From Nannocystis exedens (GTDB lineage Bacteria > Myxococcota_A > Polyangia > Nannocystales > Nannocystaceae), in contig NZ_NETK01000001.1 of the NCBI RefSeq assembly GCF_002343915.1, positions 7,454,001 through 7,518,000 on the forward strand: DNA of 64,000 bases. The letters run 5' to 3'. The notes beneath the pieces were generated by a model that had not been told where the DNA came from, did no database searches, and saw nothing but the letters and a program-made list of their open reading frames with translations. Positions 34,496 through 44,000 of the stretch are shown piece by piece. The position numbers were made by a program, and so were the translations under genes. Position 1 is the first letter of the stretch. Each line of letters starts with the position of its first letter.

Positions 34496-35020
34496 GGGGA
34501 GCCGACATCTCTGCGCGAAAATGCTCGGATGATTTGAGCGGTTTGAGAGCATTGTTGGCATGATTTCGTCAGAAATACCAGGCCGGCAGGGATTTGTGCG
34601 CGCTTCCCGCGGGGCTCGGCAGTCCGGGTCGTCGGAGCTCTGCCAGGTTGAAGGCGAGCTCCGTGCGCTGGCCTGAGCGAGACGAGAGGTTCAGCCGCGA
34701 GAGCGACGACGCGTGGGCCGGCGAGAGTTCGTCGGACTCGCGCCGAGCACGGAGCGCTCGCGCTGGGCGACGAGGAGGCGCGGCTCGTGGTCGAGCTCGA
34801 CGAGGGCATGCGGAGCGGATCGACCTCTCCGAGCTTCCCGTCGCGCCTCGGCGCCGGGCCGACGGACCTCGCGCCTCTGCAGGACGCTGCGGGCGAGCAT
34901 GGAGAGTCGGCCGCTTTGTCGATCGACGCGAAGGTGTCCTCGGCGCAGCGTGCGTGGCCGGCCCTGCCGGGCGCGGCAGGTTCACGCTGCTGCGCGATGC
35001 GCCCGTGGCATGATCGAGGC
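34496..35020. other. Intergenic region between lipoprotein and immunity-like genes
   Basis: The minus-strand promoter of paralogue 2 should lie in the first 80 bp, which is AT-richer than average. A plus-strand frame (about 34740-34980, ALALGDEEARLVVELDEG...) is open into the next gene but looks unlike a known protein. Nothing else is supported. Confidence 0.35.
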
Positions 35021-35554
35021 GTGCCGACGGAGCCGGACAACATTGCGCTGAGCGAACAGGAACTTCGTGAGATCGCCGGCTATGCGGCGGATTGTGCACG
35101 CCGGGTGCTGCCCATCTTCGAGCAGCATGTCCCTGCGGACCCGCGCCCGCGCGAGGCCATCGACGCCGCATACGCGTTCGCCGGGGGCGGCCGGCGCACG
35201 GCCGCGCTGCGGCAGATGGGGTGGGCGGCGTACAGAGCGGCGCGAGAGGCCGCTTCACCCGCTGCGGCCGACGCGGCCCACGCGGCGTGCCACGCAGCCG
35301 CCGCCGCGTATCTTCATCCCAAGGCGAGCGCGCATCAGGTGAAGCACATCCTCGGTGCGGCAGCGCATGCGGCACGAGCAGAAGAGCTGGCATCCGGAGC
35401 AGACCCGCGGGCCCCTGCGGGGACGCTCGAATGGGCCCGTCACCGCGCGCCAGCGGCCGTCATCGCGGTGCTCGGCCGTCTGCCCGCCGCGCCGCCCGGG
35501 GGTGGGCGCGTGGGAGAGCTCATTCGCGATCTCGACGCCGCTCTCCGCGCCTGA
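35021..35554 (+). CDS. Putative immunity-like protein (Imm-5-like helical family)
   Basis: The 177 residues are Ala-rich and helical: LSEQELREIAGYAADCARRVLPIFEQHVPADPRPREAIDAAYAFAGGG, WAAYRAAREAA, QVKHILGAAAHAARAEELASG and the C-terminal APPGGGRVGELIRDLDAALRA. This order matches proteins annotated as Imm-5-like putative immunity proteins. It is soluble, with no signal. GTG 35021 is the start that fits the family N-terminus; the frame extends upstream. No toxin gene is adjacent, so the immunity role is by family name only. Confidence 0.65.
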   Translation: MPTEPDNIALSEQELREIAGYAADCARRVLPIFEQHVPADPRPREAIDAAYAFAGGGRRTAALRQMGWAAYRAAREAASPAAADAAHAACHAAAAAYLHPKASAHQVKHILGAAAHAARAEELASGADPRAPAGTLEWARHRAPAAVIAVLGRLPAAPPGGGRVGELIRDLDAALRA

Positions 35555-35785
35555 GGGCGAGCAGAGGGCCTCGCGCGCGCTCGTCGAGCGACGCATGGCG
35601 TCGCCTGGACGGACCGGCAGGCCGTCGCTTCCACGGCTTCGAGGGCGCGCCGGCGGCCGAGCACGCGGAGGTCCTCGCGCATGGCCCAGGTCGTCCGCTG
35701 CGGCGACCTGCAGGAGGAGTCGACGGACGACGTGGGGTCACCACCGCGTCGGCGTGAGCACGTCGCCTCGCCCTCGGGAAAACAA

Positions 35786-36080
35786 TCACTTCCCGTTCGT
35801 CACGGTCTGCAGCGCGGCGGTGAAGTTGTTGATCAGCTCCTGATCGGAGTTGCGCTTGAAGGTCATCGGGTCCGGCACGATCTCCGTCGTGAAGAAGGCC
35901 ATCGCCTCGTCGACGTAGCCGGGGGGGATCTGGGCCATCGCGCGGGCCTGGAACAGGAGCTCGCTGACGTGGAAGGTCTTCGAGATCACCCGTGCTCTCG
36001 GTGCCGGCCCCGCCGCCGCCGCCGCAGCCGATCGCCGCCGCCAACCACATGCTCGCCCACCCGGGCCGCGCTCGCATCAT
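35786..36080 (-). pseudogene. Short lipoprotein gene with a frameshift
   Basis: ATG 36080/36077 starts MRARPGWASMWLAAAIGCGGGGG-AGTESTG, a clear lipobox (AIGC). After a 1-bp shift near 35995 the product continues as VISKTFHVSELLFQARAMAQIPPGYVDEAMAFFTTEIVPD...FTAALQTVTNGK and stops at 35786. The two parts together form a protein of about 97 residues. The shift follows a GGC-rich stretch prone to slippage or sequencing error. Confidence 0.6.
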
Positions 36081-36277
36081 CCTTACCCCCCGCGCTCGGG
36101 GGCTACCACGAAACGCCGGCGACCCGCGACGGCGGATCCTCCGAGGCGTTGACGCGGGGGCCCGCCGCCCCGCTGGCCGGCGAGCCGCTCGCGCCCGGCC
36201 CACGTGGCTCACTTGCGTCTGCGAGCGCGTGGTCGCACCGCGGCGAGCGGATCCCGCGGGGGCTGCGAGGCATCGGA

Positions 36278-36306
36278 TGGCCCTTGGGACATGTCTTCGA
36301 GGGCCA
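36278..36306. terminator. TGGCCCT/AGGGCCA stem-loop
   Basis: TGGCCCT (36278-36284) pairs with AGGGCCA (36300-36306); the loop contains GGGACATGTC, a copy of the hairpin-family core. It lies downstream of the kinase gene on the minus strand. Confidence 0.4.
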
Positions 36307-36355
36307 TAAGAATGGGCGGCGGCGCGGGACGATGGGCGCATGAAGGTACATTTTC

Positions 36356-36377
36356 GCCATGTCTATTCGGACATGGC
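36356..36377. terminator. GCCATGTC/GACATGGC hairpin after the kinase gene
   Basis: GCCATGTC-TATTCG-GACATGGC is a perfect 8-bp stem with a 6-nt loop, 12 nt after the kinase stop on the minus strand. It is one of the shared hairpin family. Confidence 0.6.
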
Positions 36378-36389
36378 CAAAGAGACACG

Positions 36390-39300
36390 TTAGAGAGGCG
36401 GCGCGGCCGGGTGCGCGGCGAGCCAGCTCAGGGCGCGCTCGGCGTCCTCGGTCCGCGACTTGGCGCGCCAGATCGCCAGCGCGGCCTCGGCCTCGGCGCG
36501 CGCCTGCAGCGGAGCGGCGGTCGCGGGTCCGGTCAGCGCCTGCGCGCGGGCGAAGCGGGCCCGGGCCACCGGCAGGTGGTCGGGCTCGGCGACGGCGCCG
36601 TAGAGGGCCAGCGCCTGGCCGGCGAGGTCGGCCGCGTCGTCGAAGCGGCGGCGGGTCAGGGCCAGCTCGGCGAGCGCGAGCAGGTTGCGGGCGATCGTCA
36701 GGTTGCCGGGAGGGACGACGCGCTCGAAGCCGGCGAGCGCGCGTCGGAGGTCGGCCTCGGCCTCGTCGAGGATGCCGAGCTTGAGCCGCAGCTCGCCGAG
36801 CGCCAGCGATATCTCCGCGACCTCGAGCGTGCGCTCGGCGGCCAGCGCCGCGAGGATCTGCTCGAGCGGCGCCAGCGCCTCGGCGGTGCGTCCGAGCGCG
36901 TCGAGGGCCTGGGCGCGGTTGTACAGCAGGCAGCGATGGCTGCGCCCGAGCGGGTCGGGCGGGGCGGGCAGCCGCGCCACGGCGCGGTCGTACTCGCGCT
37001 GCATCCCGGGCGCGTCGCCCTCGACCCCGAGCAGGTGGACGCGCTCGCACAGCACCGCGTCGAACACCCACGACGACTCCGGCACGGCCGCGAGCGCGCG
37101 GTCGAGGTGCTCGCGCGCGGCGGCCAGCCGGCCCTCGTCGATCTCGAGCAGCGCGAGCATGTGCAGGACCTGGCCGTGCATGTAGTCGTTGCCGAGGCGA
37201 TCGAAGCGCTGCTCGAGGTCGGCGAGGCGGGCGATCGCCTCGCGCGGGCGCCCGAGGCGTCCGAGGCCGCCGGCGAGGAGGAACGCGTAGCGCAGGTGCA
37301 CCGCGTGGTGCGGGCCGAACAGCTGCTCGGACAGCGCGGCGGTGCGGGTGTAGATCGCCAGCATGTCCTCGTCGCGGCGCTCGGAGTGGGCCAACCAGCC
37401 GAGGTTGGCCCGGGTGTTGAGGCCGCCCAGAGTCTCGCCGCGGCCGTGACGCTCGCGCAGGGCCACGGCCTCCTCCCAGTGCTGGCGCGCCGCGGCCAGC
37501 TCGCCGCCGGTGGCTTCGACGACGCCGAGGTTGTTGAGGAACTCGGCGTACAGGTCGACCTCGTGGCGCACGCGCCGGTTGAGCGCGGTCGCCAGCGGCA
37601 GCTCGGCCTGCGCCTGGGCGAGCTGGTTCAGCGGCACCGCGCGCAAAAAGGCGTGCTTCGAGCTGGCGACCGCGGCGACGGCCTCGTGCCCGCAGCCGAT
37701 CGCAAGCTGCATGGCGTCGGTGAAGGCCCGCTCGGCCGCGTGGTGGTCGCCGGCCTCCATCGCCAGGCTGCCGGCGCGCAGCAGCGCCTCGGCGTGCAGC
37801 GGCTCGTAGGCCAGCGCCGAGCTGTCCGCGAGGACATCTTCGACCAGGGTCCGGCCGAGCGCGTACTGCCCGGCGTCCTCGCGGACCTGGGCGCGCGCGA
37901 GGGTCTCGCGGTGAGCCTGGACGCGCAGGCGCAGCCGCGGGTCGTCGGGCGGGGGGATGTCGGCGGTCAGCGCCTCGGCGTCGGCGCAGCGGGCCAGCGC
38001 GGGCAGGTTGACGCTCGCCTGGACCGCGCTGTCGAGCCCGGCCGCGTCGACCTGCGTGAGCGCGGCGACCAGCGTGTCGAGGCCGGCGCGCCGCTGGTCG
38101 AGGCAGGCGGTGCGGAGGTCGAACAGCGCCGCCGACTGGCGCGCCTCGGCGTGGGTCAGGCAGGCCTCGTTGCGCATCTCGACCCACGCCGCGGCGTAGG
38201 CGTCGATCCGCGGCAGCACGCCGGCGAGCGCGTCCGCGGCAGCGGGGCTGCCGATCGCCGAGAGGGCCGCGCGGACGGCCTGCGCTCGCTCGTCGTCCCA
38301 CACGCCCGCGAGCTCCGCGGAGGCGTCGGGGCAGCGCTGCGGTTCGGAGCCGCCGCTGCTCGCCGCGACGAAGCCGGCGGCCGCGGTGACCGCCGCGGTG
38401 ACGGCGAGCGCGGCGAGGCGTCGCTGGGCCGCGCGCGGATCGTGCTCGAGCGCGGCGAGCAGCGCCGTCATCGACGGGAAGCGGTCCTCCGGCGCGAGCG
38501 ACAGGCCGCGGCGGATCGCTCGATACACGCGCGCCGGCACCGGCGTGCCCGCGGGCGGCGGGGCGACGGCGCCGCGGCGCAGGTCGGCGAGCAGCGTCGC
38601 CAGCGAGGTGGTGTCGAACGGCGGCTGCCTGTAGAGGCACTGATACAGCGACACGCAGAAGCTGAACTGGTCGCTCGCCGCGGTCGACGGCTCGCCGCGG
38701 TGCGCCTCCGGGGACATGTACGCCGGCGTGCCGAGGACCGCGCCGGTGCGCGTGAGCGGGGTCAGGTGCGAGTCGCCCGGCGTGACGTGCTGCGGCAGGT
38801 CGGACGGCGCGCGCTCGCGGTCGTCGGCCGCGCGCGCGAGGCCGAAGTCGAGGACCTTGACCGCGCCGTCGTCGGCGACCATCGCGTTGGCGGGCTTGAA
38901 GTCGCGGTGGATGAGGCCGGCTTGGTGGGCGGCCTCGAGGCCGCGGCCGGCGCGGACGAAGGTGGCGACGACCTCGCGCCAGGGGCGGTCCTGCTGCGCC
39001 CACGCCTCGAGCGTGGTGCCGCGGACGAACTCCATCGCCACGAACACCTGGCCGTCGTCCTGGCCGACCTCGTGGACGCTGACGATGTTGGCGTGAGACA
39101 GCCGCGCCATCGCCTGCGCCTCGCGCATCAACCGGCTGCGCGCGAGCGCGGGGTCGCGGGCGGTGTCGGCGAGCAGCACCTTGACCGCGACCTTGCGGTC
39201 GAGCAGGTCGTCGTAGGCGGCGTAGACGACGCCCATGCCGCCGCGGCCGATGAGGCTCAAGATCTGGAAGCGACCGATCTGGACCGGCGTGGTCCGGCGC

Positions 39301-39458
39301 GGGAACAGGGCCCGCTTGACCAGCTTCTTGTCGAGCGGGTCCTCGCCCTGCTTCAGCGGCGCCATCGCCCGCGGGAGCGTGTCGCCGTCGCCGAGGACCG
39401 CGGGCGTGCGCGCGTCGGCCCCGTCGGCCTCGTCGCAGGTACCTCGGTCGCTCGCCAT
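36390..39458 (-). CDS. Ser/Thr protein kinase with C-terminal TPR domain
   Basis: A 1022-residue Hanks-type kinase. ATP loop IGRGGMGVVYAA (about residue 69), lysine in VAVKVLL (about 89), catalytic loop HRDFKPANAMV (about 184), DFGLAR (about 203) and SPEAHRG are all present; F replaces the usual L in HRDLKP. A hydrophobic segment (LAALAVTAAVTAAAGFVAAS, about 346-366) likely spans the membrane. The rest is a long array of TPR-like helices (LNNLGVVEATGGELAAARQHWEEAVALRERHG). It is probably a membrane-attached signalling kinase with a TPR sensor or scaffold. It is the only kinase in the window and no cognate phosphatase is near. Confidence 0.92.
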   Translation of the reverse strand: MASDRGTCDEADGADARTPAVLGDGDTLPRAMAPLKQGEDPLDKKLVKRALFPRRTTPVQIGRFQILSLIGRGGMGVVYAAYDDLLDRKVAVKVLLADTARDPALARSRLMREAQAMARLSHANIVSVHEVGQDDGQVFVAMEFVRGTTLEAWAQQDRPWREVVATFVRAGRGLEAAHQAGLIHRDFKPANAMVADDGAVKVLDFGLARAADDRERAPSDLPQHVTPGDSHLTPLTRTGAVLGTPAYMSPEAHRGEPSTAASDQFSFCVSLYQCLYRQPPFDTTSLATLLADLRRGAVAPPPAGTPVPARVYRAIRRGLSLAPEDRFPSMTALLAALEHDPRAAQRRLAALAVTAAVTAAAGFVAASSGGSEPQRCPDASAELAGVWDDERAQAVRAALSAIGSPAAADALAGVLPRIDAYAAAWVEMRNEACLTHAEARQSAALFDLRTACLDQRRAGLDTLVAALTQVDAAGLDSAVQASVNLPALARCADAEALTADIPPPDDPRLRLRVQAHRETLARAQVREDAGQYALGRTLVEDVLADSSALAYEPLHAEALLRAGSLAMEAGDHHAAERAFTDAMQLAIGCGHEAVAAVASSKHAFLRAVPLNQLAQAQAELPLATALNRRVRHEVDLYAEFLNNLGVVEATGGELAAARQHWEEAVALRERHGRGETLGGLNTRANLGWLAHSERRDEDMLAIYTRTAALSEQLFGPHHAVHLRYAFLLAGGLGRLGRPREAIARLADLEQRFDRLGNDYMHGQVLHMLALLEIDEGRLAAAREHLDRALAAVPESSWVFDAVLCERVHLLGVEGDAPGMQREYDRAVARLPAPPDPLGRSHRCLLYNRAQALDALGRTAEALAPLEQILAALAAERTLEVAEISLALGELRLKLGILDEAEADLRRALAGFERVVPPGNLTIARNLLALAELALTRRRFDDAADLAGQALALYGAVAEPDHLPVARARFARAQALTGPATAAPLQARAEAEAALAIWRAKSRTEDAERALSWLAAHPAAPPL

Positions 39459-39870
39459 GGCAGGTCGACTCCGCCGGTAGTGTGGCCGATTCGAGGCCAA
39501 GCTGCCGGTTGACAGGGCGTGAAGGCCCGTCCGGCGCGCGTGCGTCATCGCGCGGGCGAGGTCGACGGGATCCGTGACGGAAACTCGCGGACGCGGGAAA
39601 GCAGACCGCGAAGGCATGAGCGCGCGGCGGAGGATGAAGAGGGGCAGGTCCGCGAAGACCTCGGGCCGACACGCAGCCCTCGACCAGGTCGCGCGGGCAG
39701 CCACCCCGCGATCGGGCTTCGCTGCGGTGCGACGTCGGTCGCGGATCGGGCTGCCGCCCGGCTCACGCGGGCGCTCGCGCTCGAGCGCGGGGGTCGGCGA
39801 AAAAACTCGAGCGCGCGGCAATTGATCCGCGGTCCCCGATCACCCTCCCGGACGTAGTTCGGGCACTACA
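39459..39870. other. Intergenic region between divergent kinase and lipoprotein genes
   Basis: Both divergent promoters must lie here, but none could be picked with confidence. No gene was found. A small dyad sits directly before the lipoprotein start. Confidence 0.35.
39854..39869. promoter_or_regulatory. GTAGT/ACTAC dyad at the lipoprotein start
   Basis: GTAGT-TCGGGC-ACTAC ends one base before ATG 39871. It could be an operator overlapping the start region or a leader hairpin that hides the ribosome site. Confidence 0.3.
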
Positions 39871-40980
39871 ATGCGCACCTCCACCAACACCATCTCTCTC
39901 CTCCTCGCTTCCACGTTCATCCTCGGCGCCGCTTGCGACGACGCGACAGGGCCGGAGTTCGCCGCGGACGACGACGTCGCGCTCCGCTGCACCACCCCGG
40001 ATTGCACGCCGCCGCCGATCAACAACACCTCGAAGGTCGGCGACCACTACCTGAGCAACGTGGCGATGGCGTTCAACTCGCCGGTCGAGAACGAGACCGC
40101 GGACGTGTTCATCGAGGGCGCCACCGCCTACTTCGGCGGGACGCAGGAGGGCGTGGCCCAGATCTCGGTCGCCGACAACGGCGAGCTGCGGCTGCGGTCG
40201 GTCGTGACCAACACGGTCATCGGCGGCGAGGCCGTCGAAGGCGCGAGGTTCTACGTCTACCTCGACTCGCACGCGGACGGGTCTCGGGAGCTCGCGCACC
40301 TGAAGATCGCCGACGCGGAGTGCGAGCCCGGCCTCTACGAGCCCACGATCACGATCTGCCGCTACACGTTCGTGACCGACGTCGTGCCGGCGGACACCGA
40401 GCTCTACCCCGAGCACGAGACGGACGAGGGCTGGTACCACACCTGCCCGAACGAGACCGAGGGCGGCCAGCTCGGCAGCGCGTACAAGTTCAGCTCGGTG
40501 CTGAGCCCCAACGTGGCGCTGTCGATCGGCAAGGGTACGCCGAGGATCGAGGTCGCCCCGGGCACCTTCATCAACGGCTGCCTCAACGGCGCGGTGTCGA
40601 AGGGCCAGTACCGGCTCAACGCCTTCTACGACTCGAACGCTCCCCGCGGCCTCGACCCGAGCCAGCGCACGCCGATGCTGCTCATGTGGATGGCCTGGCA
40701 CGCGGACGGCTCGCGCACGATCCCGGGGAAGCAGATCTCGCCGCACGACCCGATCGGCGGCCTCTTCACCTGGACCTCCGAGAACAACTGGGACATCGAG
40801 GCCGGCTACGGCGAGCCCGGCGCGACCTGCCGGGGCGGCTCGCTCCAGACCGGCATGCACCGCCTGTGGATCGATCCGGTGCTGTCGCTGGTCGGCTGGG
40901 ACGCGCTGCCGCACTGCGACGCCTCGAACCTCGACGATTACGCGGTGCTCGGCGTCAAGGTCCCGGCCGACCTCTGGTGA
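39871..40980 (+). CDS. Predicted lipoprotein of unknown function
   Basis: This 369-residue lipoprotein has a signal ending in ILGAAC, then DDATGPEFAADDDVALRCTTPDCTPPP. The body is mixed alpha/beta with a Cys-containing stretch GTFINGCLNGAVSKGQYRLNAFYDSN...MLLMWMAWHADG in the C-terminal half. This is faintly reminiscent of ADYC-domain lipoproteins of myxobacteria, but the diagnostic ADYC is absent, so I leave it unassigned. It is divergent from the kinase. Confidence 0.7.
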   Translation: MRTSTNTISLLLASTFILGAACDDATGPEFAADDDVALRCTTPDCTPPPINNTSKVGDHYLSNVAMAFNSPVENETADVFIEGATAYFGGTQEGVAQISVADNGELRLRSVVTNTVIGGEAVEGARFYVYLDSHADGSRELAHLKIADAECEPGLYEPTITICRYTFVTDVVPADTELYPEHETDEGWYHTCPNETEGGQLGSAYKFSSVLSPNVALSIGKGTPRIEVAPGTFINGCLNGAVSKGQYRLNAFYDSNAPRGLDPSQRTPMLLMWMAWHADGSRTIPGKQISPHDPIGGLFTWTSENNWDIEAGYGEPGATCRGGSLQTGMHRLWIDPVLSLVGWDALPHCDASNLDDYAVLGVKVPADLW

Positions 40981-41036
40981 TTGCTGCGGGGGAGGGGCGG
41001 GGCCCGCGACGCGATTCGCGGGCGTCGTCCGGCGGC

Positions 41037-42101
41037 TCAGCGCTTGGCGGGGCGCGTCTGGTCGATGCAATACACCAGACCGTCGCGCAGGCTGGCGAGG
41101 GTGGTGAGCTTGCCCAGGTCGACGCCGATCGAGACCATGGTCTGGGCGATCGTGGGGCGGATGCCGGTGATGATGCAGCGCGCCCCCAGCAGCTCTGCCG
41201 CGAGCACCAGCCGCAGCAGATGCTCGGCGGTGGCGGTGTCGATGAATTCGACGCCGGTCAGGTCGATGATGGTGTAGCGCGCCTTCTTTTGGATGATCGT
41301 GTCGAGCAGGCGGCCCATGGTCTCGGCGGCGCGCTGACTGTCGACGGTGCCGATCAGCGGCAGGGTGAGCACGCCCTCCCAGACCTCGATGATCGGGGCG
41401 GCGAGGGCGCGGATGGCGTCCTCCTGGCGGGCGATCAGGCTGAGCTTCTCCAGCAGACGCTGCTCGGCCTCGGTGCGCTCCTCGACCTCCTTGCGCAGGC
41501 GCTCGAGCGCGACCGCCAGGTCGGCCCGGGTCGCGTCGTCGGTGGCGAGCATGTGCTCGAGCCGGTCCTCCAGGCTGGCCTCGGAGGGAGTGATCACGAA
41601 TTCGTCGTACTTGTCGCCGTTGGTGACGAAGGCGACCTGCTCGGCCCAGCACTGCGAGACGCCGAAGTGGCGCTGGAAGATGCCGGCGAACTTGCCGCCG
41701 AGGTAGCTCGCGCCCCAACTGACGCCGAGCACCTTTTGGATGTCGGTCTCCCAGTGGTGGTGGACGCGCACGACGGCCCGCCTGGCCGCGCGGTCGAGCG
41801 CGACGAGCTCCCATCGACCCCAGCCGAAGGTGGCGGCGACGTGGATCAGCGCGGTGAAGCCCTCCTCGAACGTGGGGTACTGCGAGATGTAGGCCCAGTC
41901 GCCGTCGACGCCGTCCCGGCCGCCGCCGTGCAGCGCGAGCCGGAAGCGGTCGGTGCCGACCATGCGCTGCAGGCCGGAGAGCAGGCCGGCCAGCGTGCTC
42001 TCGGTCCAGATGAAGATCGCCGGGTTGCCCGCCATTCGGATGTTCCCGCGGTCGGCGTCGTACTCAAACTCGAGTCCCCCCAAGGTCGCGCGCTCGATCA
42101 T
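41037..42101 (-). CDS. STAS-domain sensor protein (RsbR-like)
   Basis: A protein of 354 residues. The N-terminal half (GNIRMAGNPAIFIWTESTLAGLLSGLQRMVG...FGVSQCWAEQVAFVTNGDKYDEF) resembles a V4R-like sensory domain. A coiled-coil-like helix (LAVALERLRKEVEERTEAEQRLLEKLSLIARQ) follows. The C-terminal STAS domain contains YTIIDLTGVEFIDTATAEHLLRLV and ARCIITGIRPTIAQTM. RsbR proteins of stressosomes share this sensor-helix-STAS plan, with phosphorylated Ser/Thr in the STAS part. No RsbT-type kinase is adjacent. ATG 42101 is used; GTG 42143 would add 14 residues. Confidence 0.8.
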   Translation of the reverse strand: MIERATLGGLEFEYDADRGNIRMAGNPAIFIWTESTLAGLLSGLQRMVGTDRFRLALHGGGRDGVDGDWAYISQYPTFEEGFTALIHVAATFGWGRWELVALDRAARRAVVRVHHHWETDIQKVLGVSWGASYLGGKFAGIFQRHFGVSQCWAEQVAFVTNGDKYDEFVITPSEASLEDRLEHMLATDDATRADLAVALERLRKEVEERTEAEQRLLEKLSLIARQEDAIRALAAPIIEVWEGVLTLPLIGTVDSQRAAETMGRLLDTIIQKKARYTIIDLTGVEFIDTATAEHLLRLVLAAELLGARCIITGIRPTIAQTMVSIGVDLGKLTTLASLRDGLVYCIDQTRPAKR

Positions 42102-42143
42102 GTGGTGGGCCTGAATGAACCACGTTCTCGGCGCTCGCACCAC

Positions 42144-42744
42144 GAAGAACTTCGTCCGACCGGCGTTTTTCCGGCGTCATCCGCGATCGCGCGACCTCGG
42201 CGCCGTCATGGGATTGCCTGCGATCGACGACGCGCCTGCGCGTCGCGGCGAGCGTGGCTCGGTTGCAAGAGCGCAGCGGCTCGGTGTCACGGCGCGATGT
42301 TGCGTGCGGATGCAACGCCCCTCCGAGCGCGGAGCGAGGGCGCGCGGGGCCGTCGACGCCGTGGTCGAGGCGGCGGCGCGCCCGGACCTGCAGCTGATAA
42401 CTGGATCGTTCCAGTGGGAGCGACCGGCGGGGCCTGGCGCGACCATGGCCTCGATAAACGGTCGGCACGTCCGCGGTCACATCGTCGTGAACGACTGCGA
42501 GCGCCTGGGCCGTCTCATTTCATCGAGTCTTTCGACTGCAGACATGGTCTCGAGCTCCTTTGAGTCTCGTGTGGTGGGCTGGGCTCAGCCGACGTTCATT
42601 GCCGCAGCGAAGCAAGCGGGCGCAGGACGTCGACGAGCTCGCTCGTCCCGAAGCGGGACTCGCCCTTGCCGGGCTCGACGTCGATGGTAAGCGTCCGGTG
42701 AGCTACGTTCCCGGTTGAGTTGGCGTTCGGCTACACCTCGCTCG
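42144..42744. other. Intergenic region upstream of STAS gene
   Basis: No gene is supported. The promoter of the STAS sensor should lie just right of 42101-42143. The region adjoins a transposase relic and has no recognisable repeats. Confidence 0.3.
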
Positions 42745-42769
42745 CATGCATGGCGAGCGACGCACGGCG

Positions 42770-42905
42770 GAAGACGTTGGTGGCGAGCCGTTGCGCGGCG
42801 TCGGGGCCACGACGGGAACAGGTACAGCAGATCGCGGATGTAGGCCCAGGGCGACATCCGCGGGGTGCTCACGCGCTGGACCCGTGCGGTGCTCACGTCG
42901 TGATT
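42770..42905 (-). pseudogene. Relic of IS66-family transposase C-terminus
   Basis: The frame reads VQRVSTPRMSPWAYIRDLLYLFPSWPRRR, matching the C-terminal part of IS66 transposases (GxxPWDYLRDLLxxLPxWPxxRxxELxP). Neither the catalytic DDE part nor the accessory genes are present. The fragment lies directly upstream of the frameshifted lipoprotein gene. Confidence 0.5.
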
Positions 42906-42914
42906 CATGCCCAC

Positions 42915-43933
42915 ATGTTCAAGGCCCGGGTGTCGCTGGTGTGCCTAGTCCTCGTCGCCGCCTGCGGCCCCACATCGCCGGGCATGAGCACGGAGGGGGG
43001 CGGCGAGTCGTCGACCGGTCCGTCAACCGGGACGAACGCCGAGCCGACCACCACCGGGAGCAGTGATGAGCCGGTCGCCTCGATCGCGTGGACGTACACA
43101 CGCGACGGCGTTGCCAACGAGCGCGATGTGGCGTTCGGTGTCGCCGTCGACAAGGCCGGGCGGATCATCGTGGTCGGGGCGGAGACGGTCGAGAGCAAGG
43201 ACGGTTTGATCATCGCGCTGTCACCCGAGGGCAAGGAACTATGGCGACGCACTTTTGACGGCGCCGAACGCGAGGACCATTCCTCGACGTCGTGCTCGAC
43301 GATGACGGAAAGATCTTTGTCGCGGGTTCGGAGGAGGTCGCAGCCGAGGTGCGTACGTCGATCGTGCGCGCCTTCGACACGGAGAGCGGCGAGCTCTGGC
43401 GCTTCGCCGAGGAGCCCCGCCCCGGCCATGCGGATACCTCGGACCTCGCACTCGCCGATGGTGCGCTCTACTCGGTGGGCACAGATGGCCTCGAGGACGG
43501 CGGGGGCCTGTTCACCGTCCGTCGCCATGACCCCGTCACCGGCGGACTCGCATGGCGCACAGCCACCCAGGCCGGTTGGAAGGGGGCATACGGCACGGGG
43601 ATCACGGCGACCGCTGAGCGAGTGGTTGGCGTCGGTTACGTGAGGGACGAGGACAGCCAGCAAGCGCTGATGGTCGTGCTCGACGCCGACGGCGCAATCC
43701 TCTCGGAGACGATCCAGCAGATCCCCCGAGGCTTTTGGAGTGACATTGTGCCGATCGGCGCGGCCGGTGACCTGATGCTCGTCGGCGGCACCTTCATGCC
43801 AGGCGTGATCAACCGCGATGTCATCGTGCGCCGCGTCGACGCGAATTTCGTCGAGCAGTGGTCCCACATTCACGATCACGAGATGCGGAGCCTGTCAATG
43901 ACTATGAGACAAGGTGTTGGTCAGGTTGAGTGA
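42915..43933 (+). pseudogene. Frameshifted PQQ-like beta-propeller lipoprotein
   Basis: ATG 42915 gives FKARVSLVCLVLVAAC, a lipobox, a T/S/G linker and the first blades (VASIAWTYTRDGVANERDVAFGVAVDKAGRIIVVGAE...LIIALSPEGKELWRRTFDGAER). Near 43280 the frame changes by one base. The second frame continues VVLDDDGKIFVAGSEEVAAEVRTSIVRAFDTESGELWRFAEE...VLDADGAILSETIQQ and stops at 43933. Read across the shift it is a normal secreted outer-membrane-type PQQ repeat lipoprotein. The C-terminus may also be truncated. Confidence 0.7.
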
Positions 43934-43986
43934 GTGTGAGATTTCGCCGGCGTGGCAATCGGAGAATGGGCCGTCTGCGATACACC

Positions 43987-44000
43987 TGTCCGTATGGACA
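43987..44000. terminator. TGTCC/GGACA hairpin after the frameshifted lipoprotein gene
   Basis: TGTCC-GTAT-GGACA, a perfect 5-bp stem with a 4-nt loop, 53 nt after the stop codon. The right arm overlaps the start of dispersed repeat copy B. Confidence 0.45.

Larger units (their letters stand above)
36081..36389. other. Intergenic region with two hairpins
   Basis: Lies between the short lipoprotein start and the kinase stop. No gene was seen. Two inverted repeats of the GGACAT family are described separately. Confidence 0.4.

Noticed and set aside
34594..35013. Plus-strand frame upstream of the immunity-like gene as a separate gene.
   Set aside because: No motif, no ribosome site, Arg-rich composition.
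36204..39512. A long plus-strand frame opposite the kinase gene.
   Set aside because: Antisense shadow of the kinase; no motifs, while the kinase motifs are clear on the minus strand.
39871..40980. Assignment of the lipoprotein as an ADYC-domain protein.
   Set aside because: The diagnostic ADYC is absent and only a vague resemblance in the C-terminal half was seen.
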